Shown here piece after piece: positions 31,066 through 39,013 of a stretch of DNA of 64,000 nucleotides (positions are counted from its first letter, which is position 1; every line of letters starts with the position of its first letter). The stretch spans positions 1,364,001-1,428,000 of the forward strand of contig NZ_BAABBV010000001.1 of assembly GCF_039538145.1 (NCBI RefSeq). The letters are read 5' to 3'. A model generated the notes under the pieces. The model saw only the letters and a program-made list of their open reading frames with translations. It had not been told where the DNA came from and did not search any database. Origin of the DNA: Gryllotalpicola daejeonensis. GTDB lineage: Bacteria; Actinomycetota; Actinomycetes; Actinomycetales; Microbacteriaceae. A program made the translations under genes and the position numbers.

Positions 31066-33812
31066 CGCGCTCCCCCGCTCTCCCCGATGCGCCTCGTCAG
31101 CGCCTTGTTCACCTCAGCCAGCACGAAGACGACGATTGCGAGCAGCGCCGACAGGCCCCACTGATGCCAATCGATGACGTCCGACCCGAACCAGTCGTGC
31201 ATGAACGGCAGATACACAAAGGCGAGTTGCAGCACGATCAGCACGGCCGCGGAGATGTAGATGACGCGGTTCCCGCGGAACACCTCGAGCGACAGGCTCG
31301 AGCGGTCGAGAAAGCGGCAGCTGAACAGATAGGCGAGCTGGCACAGCGCGAGCGTCGTGACCGCGGTGGTCTGCGACTGTGCGAGGTTCTCGCCGTGGCC
31401 GTCCTCGAAATAGAACGAGAACATAGTGGCTGCTGCGACGAGCAGCGAGACCACGCCGATGCGGACTCCCATGCGGGCATCGAGCAGCGGGGCGTCCTTG
31501 CCCCGAGGCGGCTGGTCCATGAGCCCCGGCTCCGCGCCCGCTCCGGCGAGCGCGAGCGACAGCGTCACGGACGTCGCCATGTTGATCCACAGCACCTGCA
31601 CCGGCTCGAGCGGCAGCTGCGTCGCGCCGATGAGCACGGCGATCAGGATGACCAGCGATTGCCCGCCGTTCGTCGGCAGCAGGAACAGGATCGACTTGCG
31701 GATGTTCGAGTAGATCCGCCGGCCCTCTTCGACCGCCCGCTCGATGGTCGCGAAATTGTCGTCGGTGAGCACGAGGTCCGCGGCCTCTTTGGTCGCCTCG
31801 GTGCCCTTCAGCCCCATCGCGACGCCGACGTCGGCCTGCGTCAGGGCGGGCGCGTCGTTCACGCCGTCGCCCGTCATCGCGACGACCTCGCCCTCGTGCT
31901 GCAGCGCCGAGACGATGCGGATCTTGTGCTCGGGACTCGTGCGCGCATACACATCGACGGTGCCGGCGACCGCCCGTAGCTGCTCGTCGCTCATCGCCTC
32001 GAGCTCGGCGCCGGTGAGCACCCGAGGCTCGGCGGCGTCGGCGCCGGCATCCCCGGCCCCTGCGTCGCCGCCGGACGTGATGCCCATCTCGCGCGCGATC
32101 GACAGCGCCGTGTCGGGGTGGTCGCCGGTGATCATCTTCACGGCGACGCCGGCGCGGTGGCTGGTGGCGATGGCGACGATCGCCTCTGGGCGCGGCGGGT
32201 CGACGATGCCCACGACCCCGATGAACTCGAAGCCCGTCTCGAGGTCGGCATGCGAGAGCGTCGCCGCCCCGGCATCCGCCCGCCGCCGCGCGGCCGCCAG
32301 CACCCGCAGGCCGCGCTGCCCGAGCTCGCTGATCTGCCGCTGCCAGTGCGCGACGTCGATGGGCGCAGCGGACCCGTCGGGCTGGGTCTGCGTCGTCGCG
32401 CGCGTCAGCACGCGGTCGGGCGCTCCTTTCAGAAAGACGTATGCCTCACCGCCGTCGCCCCGCGCGAGAACGGCCATGTACTTGGTCTCGGAGTCGAAGG
32501 GCACTTCGGCCTCGCGCTGCCAGGTGCCGCCGTCGACGCCGGCCTTGTGGCCGAGCACGGCGAGAGCGCCCTCGGTCGGCGCGCCGACGATGCGCCAATC
32601 GCCGGCAGCGCCCACGACTCGCGCGTCGTTGCAGACCGCGACCGCCTCGGCGAGTGCTTGAAGATCAGGGTTGGCGGATGCCGGCGCGGGGGCGCCGTCG
32701 CGGGTGATGACGCCCTCGGGCGCATACCCCGTGCCCTCGACCTCGTACTCGTGCGCCGCGGTGCGCACCGCCCGCGCGGTCATCTCGTTCTTGGTGAGCG
32801 TGCCGGTCTTGTCAGAGCAGATGACGGTCACCGAGCCGAGCGCCTCGACGGCTGGTAGGCGGCGGGTGATCGCGTGCCGCCTGGCCATCTGTTGCACGCC
32901 GAGCGCGAGCGTGATGGTGACGAGCGCGGGCAGGCCCTCAGGGATCGCGGCGACAGCGAAGCCGATGGCCGCCGACACGATCTCTTGCAGCCCGAAGCCG
33001 TGGACGAAGAATCCGATCGCCGTCATCACGAGCGTCATCGCGACGATCGTCCACGCGATCAGGCGGCCGAAGCGCGCGAGCGCGATCGCGAGCGGGGTCT
33101 CGACCGACTCGACTTCGGTGACCAGGGTCTGGATGTGCCCGATCTCGGTGTTCACCCCGGTCGCCACGACGACGCCGCGACCGGTGCCCGCCGCCACCAG
33201 CGTGCCGGAGAACATCATCGAGCTGCGGTCGCCCAGTTCGGCCGTCGGCGCGACGGGCTCGGTGAACTTGGTCGACGGCTCGGCCTCTCCCGTGAGCGCG
33301 GATTCGTCGACCTGCAGGTTCGCCGCGTCGAGCAGGCGCAGGTCGGCGGGCACCCGGTCGCCGGCGCGCAGGCGCACCACGTCGCCGGGGACCAGCTCCG
33401 CGGCATCCACCTCGATCCACACGCCCGCCCGCATGACGTGCGCCTGCGTCGACATCATGCCGCGGATCGCGTTGAGCGCCTGCTCCGCGCGCCCCTCCTG
33501 GACGAGCCCGATGACCGCGTTGATGACGGCGACGGCGAGGATCACGGCGAAGTCGACCCAGTCGCCGATGATCGCCTTCAGCAGCGCAGAGGCGAGCAGC
33601 ACATAGATGAGGACGTCTTTGAACTGCAGCAGCACGCGCTTCCACCACGGGGCCGGCTTGGGCGGGGCGAGCATGTTGCGCCCGTGGCTGTCGAGCCGGG
33701 CGGATGCCTCGGCTGCGGTCAGTCCGTGTTCGGTTCCCCCGAGACTCTCGAGAACGGCGGAGGCGGGCGCTGCCCACGGTTCGCTGGTCTGGATCGTTCG
33801 ATCGAGGTCCAT
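31062..33812 (-). CDS. P2-type cation-transporting ATPase
   Basis: A 916-residue P-type ATPase with the complete set: N-terminal cation-ATPase domain, LTGEAEP (actuator), phosphorylated Asp334 in CSDKTGTLTKNE, KGAPDRVL (nucleotide domain), MITGDHPDTA, TGDGVNDAPAL, and about ten membrane helices. The transmembrane-4 motif AAIPEGLPALVTI places it with Ca2+/Mn2+-type (SERCA/PMR1) or Na+-type P2 pumps rather than heavy-metal P1B pumps, as there is no HMA domain or CPC. The exact ion is not provable here. First gene of the ATPase-HtrA-MBL operon; CATACT lies seven bases before its ATG. Confidence 0.9.
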   Translation of the reverse strand: MDLDRTIQTSEPWAAPASAVLESLGGTEHGLTAAEASARLDSHGRNMLAPPKPAPWWKRVLLQFKDVLIYVLLASALLKAIIGDWVDFAVILAVAVINAVIGLVQEGRAEQALNAIRGMMSTQAHVMRAGVWIEVDAAELVPGDVVRLRAGDRVPADLRLLDAANLQVDESALTGEAEPSTKFTEPVAPTAELGDRSSMMFSGTLVAAGTGRGVVVATGVNTEIGHIQTLVTEVESVETPLAIALARFGRLIAWTIVAMTLVMTAIGFFVHGFGLQEIVSAAIGFAVAAIPEGLPALVTITLALGVQQMARRHAITRRLPAVEALGSVTVICSDKTGTLTKNEMTARAVRTAAHEYEVEGTGYAPEGVITRDGAPAPASANPDLQALAEAVAVCNDARVVGAAGDWRIVGAPTEGALAVLGHKAGVDGGTWQREAEVPFDSETKYMAVLARGDGGEAYVFLKGAPDRVLTRATTQTQPDGSAAPIDVAHWQRQISELGQRGLRVLAAARRRADAGAATLSHADLETGFEFIGVVGIVDPPRPEAIVAIATSHRAGVAVKMITGDHPDTALSIAREMGITSGGDAGAGDAGADAAEPRVLTGAELEAMSDEQLRAVAGTVDVYARTSPEHKIRIVSALQHEGEVVAMTGDGVNDAPALTQADVGVAMGLKGTEATKEAADLVLTDDNFATIERAVEEGRRIYSNIRKSILFLLPTNGGQSLVILIAVLIGATQLPLEPVQVLWINMATSVTLSLALAGAGAEPGLMDQPPRGKDAPLLDARMGVRIGVVSLLVAAATMFSFYFEDGHGENLAQSQTTAVTTLALCQLAYLFSCRFLDRSSLSLEVFRGNRVIYISAAVLIVLQLAFVYLPFMHDWFGSDVIDWHQWGLSALLAIVVFVLAEVNKALTRRIGESGGAR

Positions 33813-33819
33813 GGAAATC

Positions 33820-33825
33820 AGTATG
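33820..33825 (-). promoter_or_regulatory. variant -10 box before P-type ATPase gene
   Basis: CATACT on the minus strand, seven bases before ATG 33812; it differs from the TANNNT consensus at the first base. Confidence 0.35.
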
Positions 33826-33846
33826 GTTCGCTCAGGTTGGATGCGC

Positions 33847-33852
33847 TAGACT
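33847..33852 (+). promoter_or_regulatory. candidate -10 box of universal stress gene
   Basis: TAGACT, giving an untranslated leader of roughly 48 bases that carries AGAGAGGGA before ATG 33907. Confidence 0.35.
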
Positions 33853-33906
33853 CATCTCAGATACCAGATGTATGGCAATCCGGCCAGCAGAACAGAGAGG
33901 GATCTG

Positions 33907-34410
33907 ATGAACGAGCACACCACCGTGAACCGCGAACTGGTCGTCGGCATCGACGGCTCGGCGGCGGCGATCGGCGCGCTGCGAGAGGGTCTGCGCCTGG
34001 CACAGGCGCTCGGCTGCAAGGTGCGCGTGATCACCGCGTGGAACTGGCCGGTCGGGCAGGGCTTCGTGCCCGGGCCGCCGATCAACTGGAACCCGGAGGC
34101 CGACTCGCTCGAGATCCTCGCGACGGCTCTCTCCAAGGTCGAGATCCCCGAGGGGGTCGAGGTCGTCACGCAGTCCGTCTACGGTGACGCCGCCGACATC
34201 CTCATCGAGGCGAGCCGCCACGCCGAGATGGTCGTGACCGGCTCTACCGGCGCGGGCATGGCGCGCGCGCTGTTCCTCGGCTCGGTGAGCACGCGGGTCG
34301 CACAGCGCGCGGCCTGCCCGGTGCTGGTCTGGCGCCCGATGGCCTCTCCGCTCGAGATGGTGACGCCGGCCGAAACGGCAGCGGAAGCCGAGATGACGCT
34401 CTCGAGCTGA
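33907..34410 (+). CDS. universal stress protein (UspA family)
   Basis: A 167-residue single Usp domain: VVGIDGSAAAIGALREGLRLAQALGC at the start and the nucleotide-binding GSTGAGMARALFLGSVSTRVAQRAACPVLVW near the end (the G-2x-G-9x-G-S/T pattern), predicting ATP binding. Usp proteins respond to starvation, hypoxia or membrane stress. It has a good Shine-Dalgarno sequence (AGAGAGGG) and a strong terminator. It lies divergent from the ATPase-HtrA operon, consistent with a shared stress theme. Confidence 0.9.
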   Translation: MNEHTTVNRELVVGIDGSAAAIGALREGLRLAQALGCKVRVITAWNWPVGQGFVPGPPINWNPEADSLEILATALSKVEIPEGVEVVTQSVYGDAADILIEASRHAEMVVTGSTGAGMARALFLGSVSTRVAQRAACPVLVWRPMASPLEMVTPAETAAEAEMTLSS

Positions 34411-34429
34411 TACGCGCGATTGACAGGGG

Positions 34430-34456
34430 ACTGCCGGGTTCGCCCGGCAGTTTCTC
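34430..34456 (+). terminator. intrinsic terminator after universal stress gene
   Basis: Perfect 9-bp stem ACTGCCGGG / CCCGGCAGT with loop TTCG, then TTCTCT. Confidence 0.85.
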
Positions 34457-34534
34457 TGTAGCGTGGCACGCAACGATCGGCGGCTTGCCTTTTGTGTACA
34501 GGGCTTCTTTGGGCCGCGATCGAACGGGGGCCAG

Positions 34535-35653
34535 ATGGCCGCACCTTTCACCACCGCCGAACTTCTCGAGGGTCGCCTCGGCGCCATCCGCACCACCACC
34601 GCGCGCGATCGCGACTTCGACGCGACCGCCTCATACACGGCGGTTTCCCGGGCGGTGAAGGCGGAAGGGCTGCTGCGCCGCGCGCGCTGGTTCTACGCGC
34701 TGCTCGCGGTCGGGCTGCTGGCCGCGACCGCCGGCGATGTGGTGGGAATGGTGCTGCTCGGGCCCAGCTGGTTCCAGCTGATCCTGGCCGGGGTGCTGGG
34801 TCTGATCCTCACGCAGTTCGCGTTCCTCGCCCATGAGGCGGCGCACAAGCAGATCCTCGCCTCGGGCCCCGCCAACGACCACCTCGGGCGCGTGCTCGGC
34901 ACTTTCGTGATCGGCATGAGCTACGCGTGGTGGGTCAACAAGCACACGCGCCACCACGCGAACCCGAATCAGCTCGGCAAGGACCCGGACATCGCGTTCG
35001 ACACGATTTCCTTCACCGAAGAGGATGCTTCGCGCCAGACGGGCCTGCTGGCCTGGATCACCCGCCGCCAGGGCTACCTGTTCTTCCCGCTGCTCACGCT
35101 CGAGGGGCTGAACCTGCACTGGACCTCGTTCAAGCTGCTCGGCCGCCCCGAGCCGGTGAAGCACCGCGTCACCGAGATCGCCCTGATCGCCGCGCGCTTC
35201 GGGCTCTACCTCGGCCTGCTGTTCTGGTTCCTGCCGCCCGGCATCGCCGGGGCGTTCCTCGGGGTGCAGCTCGCCGTCTTCGGCATCTACATGGGCGCCT
35301 CGTTCGCACCGAACCACAAGGGAATGCCCATCATCCCGGCATCCGTCAAACTCGACTTCTTCTCGAAGCAGGTGCGCACCTCGCGCAATGTCGCGGGCGG
35401 CTGGTGGGCGACGGCCCTGTTCGGCGGTCTCAACTACCAGGTCGAGCACCACCTCTTCCCCAACATGCCGCGCCCGCGACTCGCCAAAGCGCGCATTATC
35501 GTGCGCGCGCACTGCGAAGCCAGCGGCATCCCGTACACTGAGACGACACTGGCGCAGTCATACGCCATCGTCATCGCCTATCTCAACAGGGTCGGGCTGC
35601 AGGCGCGAGATCCTTTCGCCTGCCCCGTCATCGCACAGTACCGGCGCGCATAG
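34535..35653 (+). CDS. membrane fatty acid desaturase
   Basis: A 372-residue di-iron membrane desaturase. Three histidine boxes are present: HEAAHK (100-104), HTRHHANPN (137-141) and QVEHHLFPN (305-306), the last with the Q-x-x-HH form of front-end/delta desaturases. About four membrane helices pair around them. There is no cytochrome b5 domain, so it relies on ferredoxin or another partner. It introduces a double bond into membrane lipid acyl chains, a common cold response; the cold shock gene lies 400 bases downstream. ATG 34535 follows ACGGGGG. Confidence 0.9.
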   Translation: MAAPFTTAELLEGRLGAIRTTTARDRDFDATASYTAVSRAVKAEGLLRRARWFYALLAVGLLAATAGDVVGMVLLGPSWFQLILAGVLGLILTQFAFLAHEAAHKQILASGPANDHLGRVLGTFVIGMSYAWWVNKHTRHHANPNQLGKDPDIAFDTISFTEEDASRQTGLLAWITRRQGYLFFPLLTLEGLNLHWTSFKLLGRPEPVKHRVTEIALIAARFGLYLGLLFWFLPPGIAGAFLGVQLAVFGIYMGASFAPNHKGMPIIPASVKLDFFSKQVRTSRNVAGGWWATALFGGLNYQVEHHLFPNMPRPRLAKARIIVRAHCEASGIPYTETTLAQSYAIVIAYLNRVGLQARDPFACPVIAQYRRA

Positions 35654-36057
35654 CGCCCTGATCTTCCCGCGGCACCCGACCAGCGTCGGCCGGGCCGCGG
35701 CTCACGAAACGACTTCTGATTTACCTCTCTGCTTCACCTTCCGCTTCACCGCACGTTCTCGCTTCGGCCGCGCCCGTCTGGCGCCAGGCCAGCGACGACG
35801 TCCACGTCGCGACGATCCTCGGCGAGTTCGCCGGCTTCGTCGCGCTCTCCGGCGACGGTTACGCGCTGCACGACGCACGCTCGACCGTGCGCGGGGTCTT
35901 CCCCAGCTTGGAGCTCGCATGCCAGGCTCTCAGCAACGAAGTTTTCGACGTGCCGCACGACGCAGCGCAGCACGTCCCGCTACGTCCGCGACGGCGCCGT
36001 CGCCGCGGAACGCCGGATCGCAACAGCGGTCCGGGAACACGAAAGAAAGATGACGAA
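35654..36057 (+). other. 400-bp stretch upstream of cold shock gene
   Basis: No intact gene is seen. On the plus strand the frame of the cold shock gene stays open upstream for more than 300 bases and, from about 35779, reads like real protein (WRQASDDVHVATILGEF, then LSGDGYALHDARS and VFPSLELACQALSN). No ATG, GTG or TTG precedes it, and it runs without a stop into the cold shock start. It may be the remains of a small gene that lost its start, or a long structured 5' leader of the cold shock mRNA that happens to be open. Confidence 0.35.
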
Positions 36058-36267
36058 ATGGCCACCGGCACCGTCAAATGGTTCAACTCGGAGAAGGGCT
36101 ACGGCTTCATCTCCCCCGACGACGGCTCGGCCGACGTCTTCGCCCACTTCTCCGCCATCGCGGGCGGCGGCTTCCGCAACCTCGAAGAGGGGCAGAAGGT
36201 CGAGTTCGACACCGAGCGCGGTCAGAAGGGCCCGCAGGCTGCGAACATCCGCCCCGCTCAGGCCTGA
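36058..36267 (+). CDS. CspA-family cold shock protein
   Basis: A 69-residue single cold-shock domain that binds single-stranded RNA and DNA. RNP1 is KGYGFIS and RNP2 is VFAHFSAI; the start GTVKWFNSEKG is canonical. It acts as an RNA chaperone and transcription antiterminator. ATG 36058 follows CGAAAGAAAGATGACGAA, an A-rich translation signal. It has a strong hairpin after its stop. The length is normal for the family. Confidence 0.95.
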   Translation: MATGTVKWFNSEKGYGFISPDDGSADVFAHFSAIAGGGFRNLEEGQKVEFDTERGQKGPQAANIRPAQA

Positions 36268-36278
36268 GCGCACTGCAC

Positions 36279-36315
36279 CGAAGTGACCGGCGGGGCTTCC
36301 CCGCCGGTCACTTCG
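36279..36315 (+). terminator. 17-bp hairpin after cold shock gene
   Basis: CGAAGTGACCGGCGGGG and its exact complement flank a CTT loop. The stem is unusually long; the T-tract is weak, so this may stabilise the mRNA end as well as terminate. Confidence 0.75.
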
Positions 36316-36393
36316 TGCGTCACGGCACCTTGACCCCTTAGAGCCTTCGGCCGGGGTAGGTCAATGGGGTGCCGCGCCGCCGTGCTTTCTGCA

Positions 36394-36399
36394 TACGGT
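36394..36399 (+). promoter_or_regulatory. candidate -10 box of zinc-ribbon peptide gene
   Basis: TACGGT, giving a leader of about 40 bases with CAGGGGGT before ATG 36447. Confidence 0.35.
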
Positions 36400-36446
36400 C
36401 GAAGGCACCCGGCGAATCGAGAAGTAAAGAACAGGGGGTCACCGCC

Positions 36447-36614
36447 ATGACCCAGCCAGACGCCAGCACCCCAGACGTCTGCCCCATCTGTGGAACCACC
36501 CTCGTGGAACGCGGCCACGCGCTGTACTGCGGCAACTGCGATCTGTACTACGAGGAAGACGAGCACCTCGGCGGGGGTGGTGGTCAGGGCAGCGGCGCAG
36601 AACCGCAGACCTGA
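36447..36614 (+). CDS. small zinc-ribbon protein
   Basis: A 55-residue protein with two Cys pairs, CPICGTTL and CGNCDLYY, spaced as in a one-domain zinc ribbon, followed by an acidic run and a Gly-rich tail. The pattern suits a structural zinc site; the role is unknown. A strong AGGGGG lies eight bases before ATG. It sits 16 bases before the AraC gene start, so the two are probably co-transcribed. Confidence 0.65.
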   Translation: MTQPDASTPDVCPICGTTLVERGHALYCGNCDLYYEEDEHLGGGGGQGSGAEPQT

Positions 36615-36630
36615 GCACGGAAATACCTGC

Positions 36631-37563
36631 ATGATCATTGACGAGTCGTTTCAGACGAGCGATATCGGCCATGCCGAGGCGATGGCTCGACGCATCTACC
36701 CTCGCGCCGAGTTGCGCGAGTCCACCGGCGTCCCGTTCCGGTACGAGCACCTCGCACGCGGTGAAGACGGCGTCACCTTCGCACGGTTCAAGATCGACTC
36801 GACGATGGACATCGCGGTCGACTTCGACCGCGTCGCGGCCTTCGGCGTGCACGTCGCCGGCCGCTACAACGTCGAGTCGAACGGCGACCACGTCGATACC
36901 TCGCAGCCGTTCCTCTTCACGCCGGGCCCCGGCAGCTCCCTCTCGGAGCAGCTCGACGTGCTGACCGTGAACATCGACACCGACGTGCTCGCCCGTTCCG
37001 CGGCCCAGCGCCTCGGAGTAGACCACGCGCATCTGCGCTTCGGCAGGCATGAGCCGAAGTCCCCTGTGCTGCGCTCGCACTGGCTGCGCACCGTGAACTA
37101 CGTGTGGAACAGCGTGATCCAGGTTCCGGACGTGTTCGAGAACGACGCGATCCGGGCGTCGACGCTCGAGACCGTGGTGACGGCCGCCCTTGCCGCCTTC
37201 CCGATCGAGGTGTCAGAGACCGCGCGCAACTTCGACTTCGCGTCGTCCGCAGCAGTGCGCCGCGCGAAGGCGTTCATCGAGAACAACGCCGACCAGGCCC
37301 TCACCGTCGCGCAGATCGCCGAAGCCGCGCGCATCTCGGTGCGAGCGCTGCAGCTCGGCTTCCAGCGCGAGCTCGACACGACCCCGATGGGCCACCTCCG
37401 CGACGTGCGCCTCGACGCCGCGCGCCGCGAGCTCGCTGCGGCGGGCGACGACGTGCGCGTCGCCGACATCGCGCGCCGATGGGCGTTCGCGAACCTCGGC
37501 CGATTCGCGGCGCAGTACCGCACGCGATTCGGCGAGAACCCGGGCGATACCCTGCGCCGCTGA
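36631..37563 (+). CDS. AraC-family transcriptional regulator
   Basis: A 310-residue regulator: an N-terminal AraC-binding-like sensor domain (about 1-180) and a C-terminal pair of helix-turn-helices (about 205-305: ALTVAQIAEAARISVRALQLGFQRELDTTPMGHLRDVRLDAARREL, then DVRVADIARRWAFANLGRFAAQYRTRFGENP). This arrangement is that of the AraC-binding-like-domain group found in actinobacteria. The target and ligand are unknown; adjacent candidates are the zinc-ribbon peptide and the DUF7882 gene. ATG 36631 follows ACGGAAAT. Confidence 0.85.
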   Translation: MIIDESFQTSDIGHAEAMARRIYPRAELRESTGVPFRYEHLARGEDGVTFARFKIDSTMDIAVDFDRVAAFGVHVAGRYNVESNGDHVDTSQPFLFTPGPGSSLSEQLDVLTVNIDTDVLARSAAQRLGVDHAHLRFGRHEPKSPVLRSHWLRTVNYVWNSVIQVPDVFENDAIRASTLETVVTAALAAFPIEVSETARNFDFASSAAVRRAKAFIENNADQALTVAQIAEAARISVRALQLGFQRELDTTPMGHLRDVRLDAARRELAAAGDDVRVADIARRWAFANLGRFAAQYRTRFGENPGDTLRR

Positions 37564-37660
37564 CCAGAAGCGGTTACGCATCCCGTACAGCAGATGCGTC
37601 AACAGGACAACCCCCACGCGCCGATTATGTCGCGGCGCCTCCTCAAGTGATGGTGAACAC

Positions 37661-37999
37661 GTGGCACGACTCATCTACGGCGCAAGCGAAGGCTTTGAAT
37701 TCGACGAGCGCACCCTGGCGCACCTCAAGATCGCGATCACCGCGAAGCTGCGGGTGCGTGAATCGTTCCTGCTCAACTGGGTCGTGCCTGCGGACAAGGG
37801 CTCGGGCCGCATGAGCCTGTGGATCTCGCCGGAGGTCCCGCTGATCTTCGTCTTCCACGGCTCCAAGCCGCCGCAGCTCAACAAGACCTGGATCGACGCG
37901 ATGTCGCGCTCCGCGCACGGCATCCGCGGCATGACGGTGATGGCCGAGAACGAGGCAGAGGCCTACCTGCGCGCCGCCGGCGCTCCCGCCGCGCCGTAG
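37661..37999 (+). CDS. DUF7882-type small protein
   Basis: A 112-residue soluble protein opening ARLIYGASEGFEFDERTLAHLKIAI and later showing SFLLNWVVPADKGSGRMSLWISPEVPLIFVF and LNKTWIDAMSRSAHGIRGM. This matches the small Microbacteriaceae family (DUF7882) often mislabelled as an ATP-dependent DNA ligase; it has no ligase motif. Function unknown. The GTG start at 37661 is the only in-frame one near the domain start, with a weak GGTGA upstream. Confidence 0.75.
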   Translation: MARLIYGASEGFEFDERTLAHLKIAITAKLRVRESFLLNWVVPADKGSGRMSLWISPEVPLIFVFHGSKPPQLNKTWIDAMSRSAHGIRGMTVMAENEAEAYLRAAGAPAAP

Positions 38000-38033
38000 A
38001 GTCCAGCTCTGCCCGACGGGCCGCACAAGGTCG

Positions 38034-38561
38034 TCAGCGCACGCCGCGGCGCAGAAGCAGGTTGCAGCCCCAGCCGAGAATCGTGATCAGGACGACGGAC
38101 GCCGCCATCTCGAGCAGTGCGGGCGGCTTGTCGAGGATGCCGAGGCTGACGATCAGCGCGGTGGCACCTGCCGGCGGGTGCGGAAGCTGCACGAGCTGCA
38201 GCACCAGCATCGTGACACCGACCGCGACGGCGCCCGAGAGCACATACGCGGAAGTCAGCCCCTGGATCGGTGCCGGCTGTGCCGAAGTCAGTCCGAAGAC
38301 CACCACGCACAGATACCCGACGAGCAGCGCCACCGCATGACCGATCACCGCGTTGAGCGGGCGAGAGGACAGATGCGTGGGGGCGCCGAAGAAGAGCATG
38401 ACGGTCGGTCCGAGGCTCGGAAACAGCCACGGCTGTTTGAGCAGGAGGCCCACACCCCCGGCGATCGCCAGCACGACCGCGCACAGCACCGCGCTGAGGA
38501 TCGCGTCGCGGGAACCGACCCGCTCACGGCCCCAAAGCGCGCTCTCCCGGGGCGCAGTCAT
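38034..38561 (-). CDS. HPP-family membrane protein
   Basis: A 175-residue membrane protein with about five helices and the family signature HPPAGATALI, together with SLGPTVMLFFGAP near the N-terminus. A plant chloroplast and a cyanobacterial HPP protein have been shown to carry nitrite, which fits its place directly after a nitrate-reductase-like molybdoenzyme; nitrite or another oxyanion is therefore a reasonable substrate. ATG 38561 overlaps the four-helix gene stop by four bases (ATGA). Confidence 0.8.
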   Translation of the reverse strand: MTAPRESALWGRERVGSRDAILSAVLCAVVLAIAGGVGLLLKQPWLFPSLGPTVMLFFGAPTHLSSRPLNAVIGHAVALLVGYLCVVVFGLTSAQPAPIQGLTSAYVLSGAVAVGVTMLVLQLVQLPHPPAGATALIVSLGILDKPPALLEMAASVVLITILGWGCNLLLRRGVR

Positions 38562-39013
38562 GATGCCGCCACCAGCGTCTGCGGCGCCGCGACCTTGAGG
38601 CGCGTGCGCAGCCACGCGAGCTGCACCTCGGTCTGCGCGAGTGCGCTCGAGACGACCGAGAGCAGCTCCTCGTCGCGCAGTGCCTTGGCCGCCTGCTGCA
38701 CCAGGGTCCAGGTCATCTCCACAAGGGATGCCAGCACGAAGACGTCGTGCAGGTCGCGCAGCAGCCCGAGCGGGCCGCTGCGCGCCTGTGCCATCGCCTC
38801 GAACCGCCGATCCGCCTCGGCAGCCTCCGCCCGCCCGTAGCGCTCGACCACGGGTGCGAGCGCCTCGGCGTGCTGGTCGCACTGCTGCGCCAGCGTGCTG
38901 CAGGTATGGAAGATATCGGCGTCGTCGGCGTGCCCCCGCCCCACGACGCGGAAGCTCGCGGCGAGCGCGGTCTCACTCGTCTCGAGCAGCTCGAGATACA
39001 CGGGCAGTTTCAT
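38558..39013 (-). CDS. four-helix (ferritin-like) protein in molybdoenzyme operon
   Basis: A 151-residue, almost all-helical protein. Candidate metal or cofactor residues include Glu in LELLETSETAL, His and Cys in FHTCSTLAQQCDQHAEAL, Glu in LVEMTWTLVQQ and Glu in LAQTEVQLAWL, spaced roughly as in a ferritin-like four-helix bundle. The pattern is not a full di-iron site, so it could be a chaperone of the molybdoenzyme. Overlaps of four bases with genes on both sides tie it to the oxidoreductase and the HPP protein. Confidence 0.6.
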   Translation of the reverse strand: MKLPVYLELLETSETALAASFRVVGRGHADDADIFHTCSTLAQQCDQHAEALAPVVERYGRAEAAEADRRFEAMAQARSGPLGLLRDLHDVFVLASLVEMTWTLVQQAAKALRDEELLSVVSSALAQTEVQLAWLRTRLKVAAPQTLVAAS

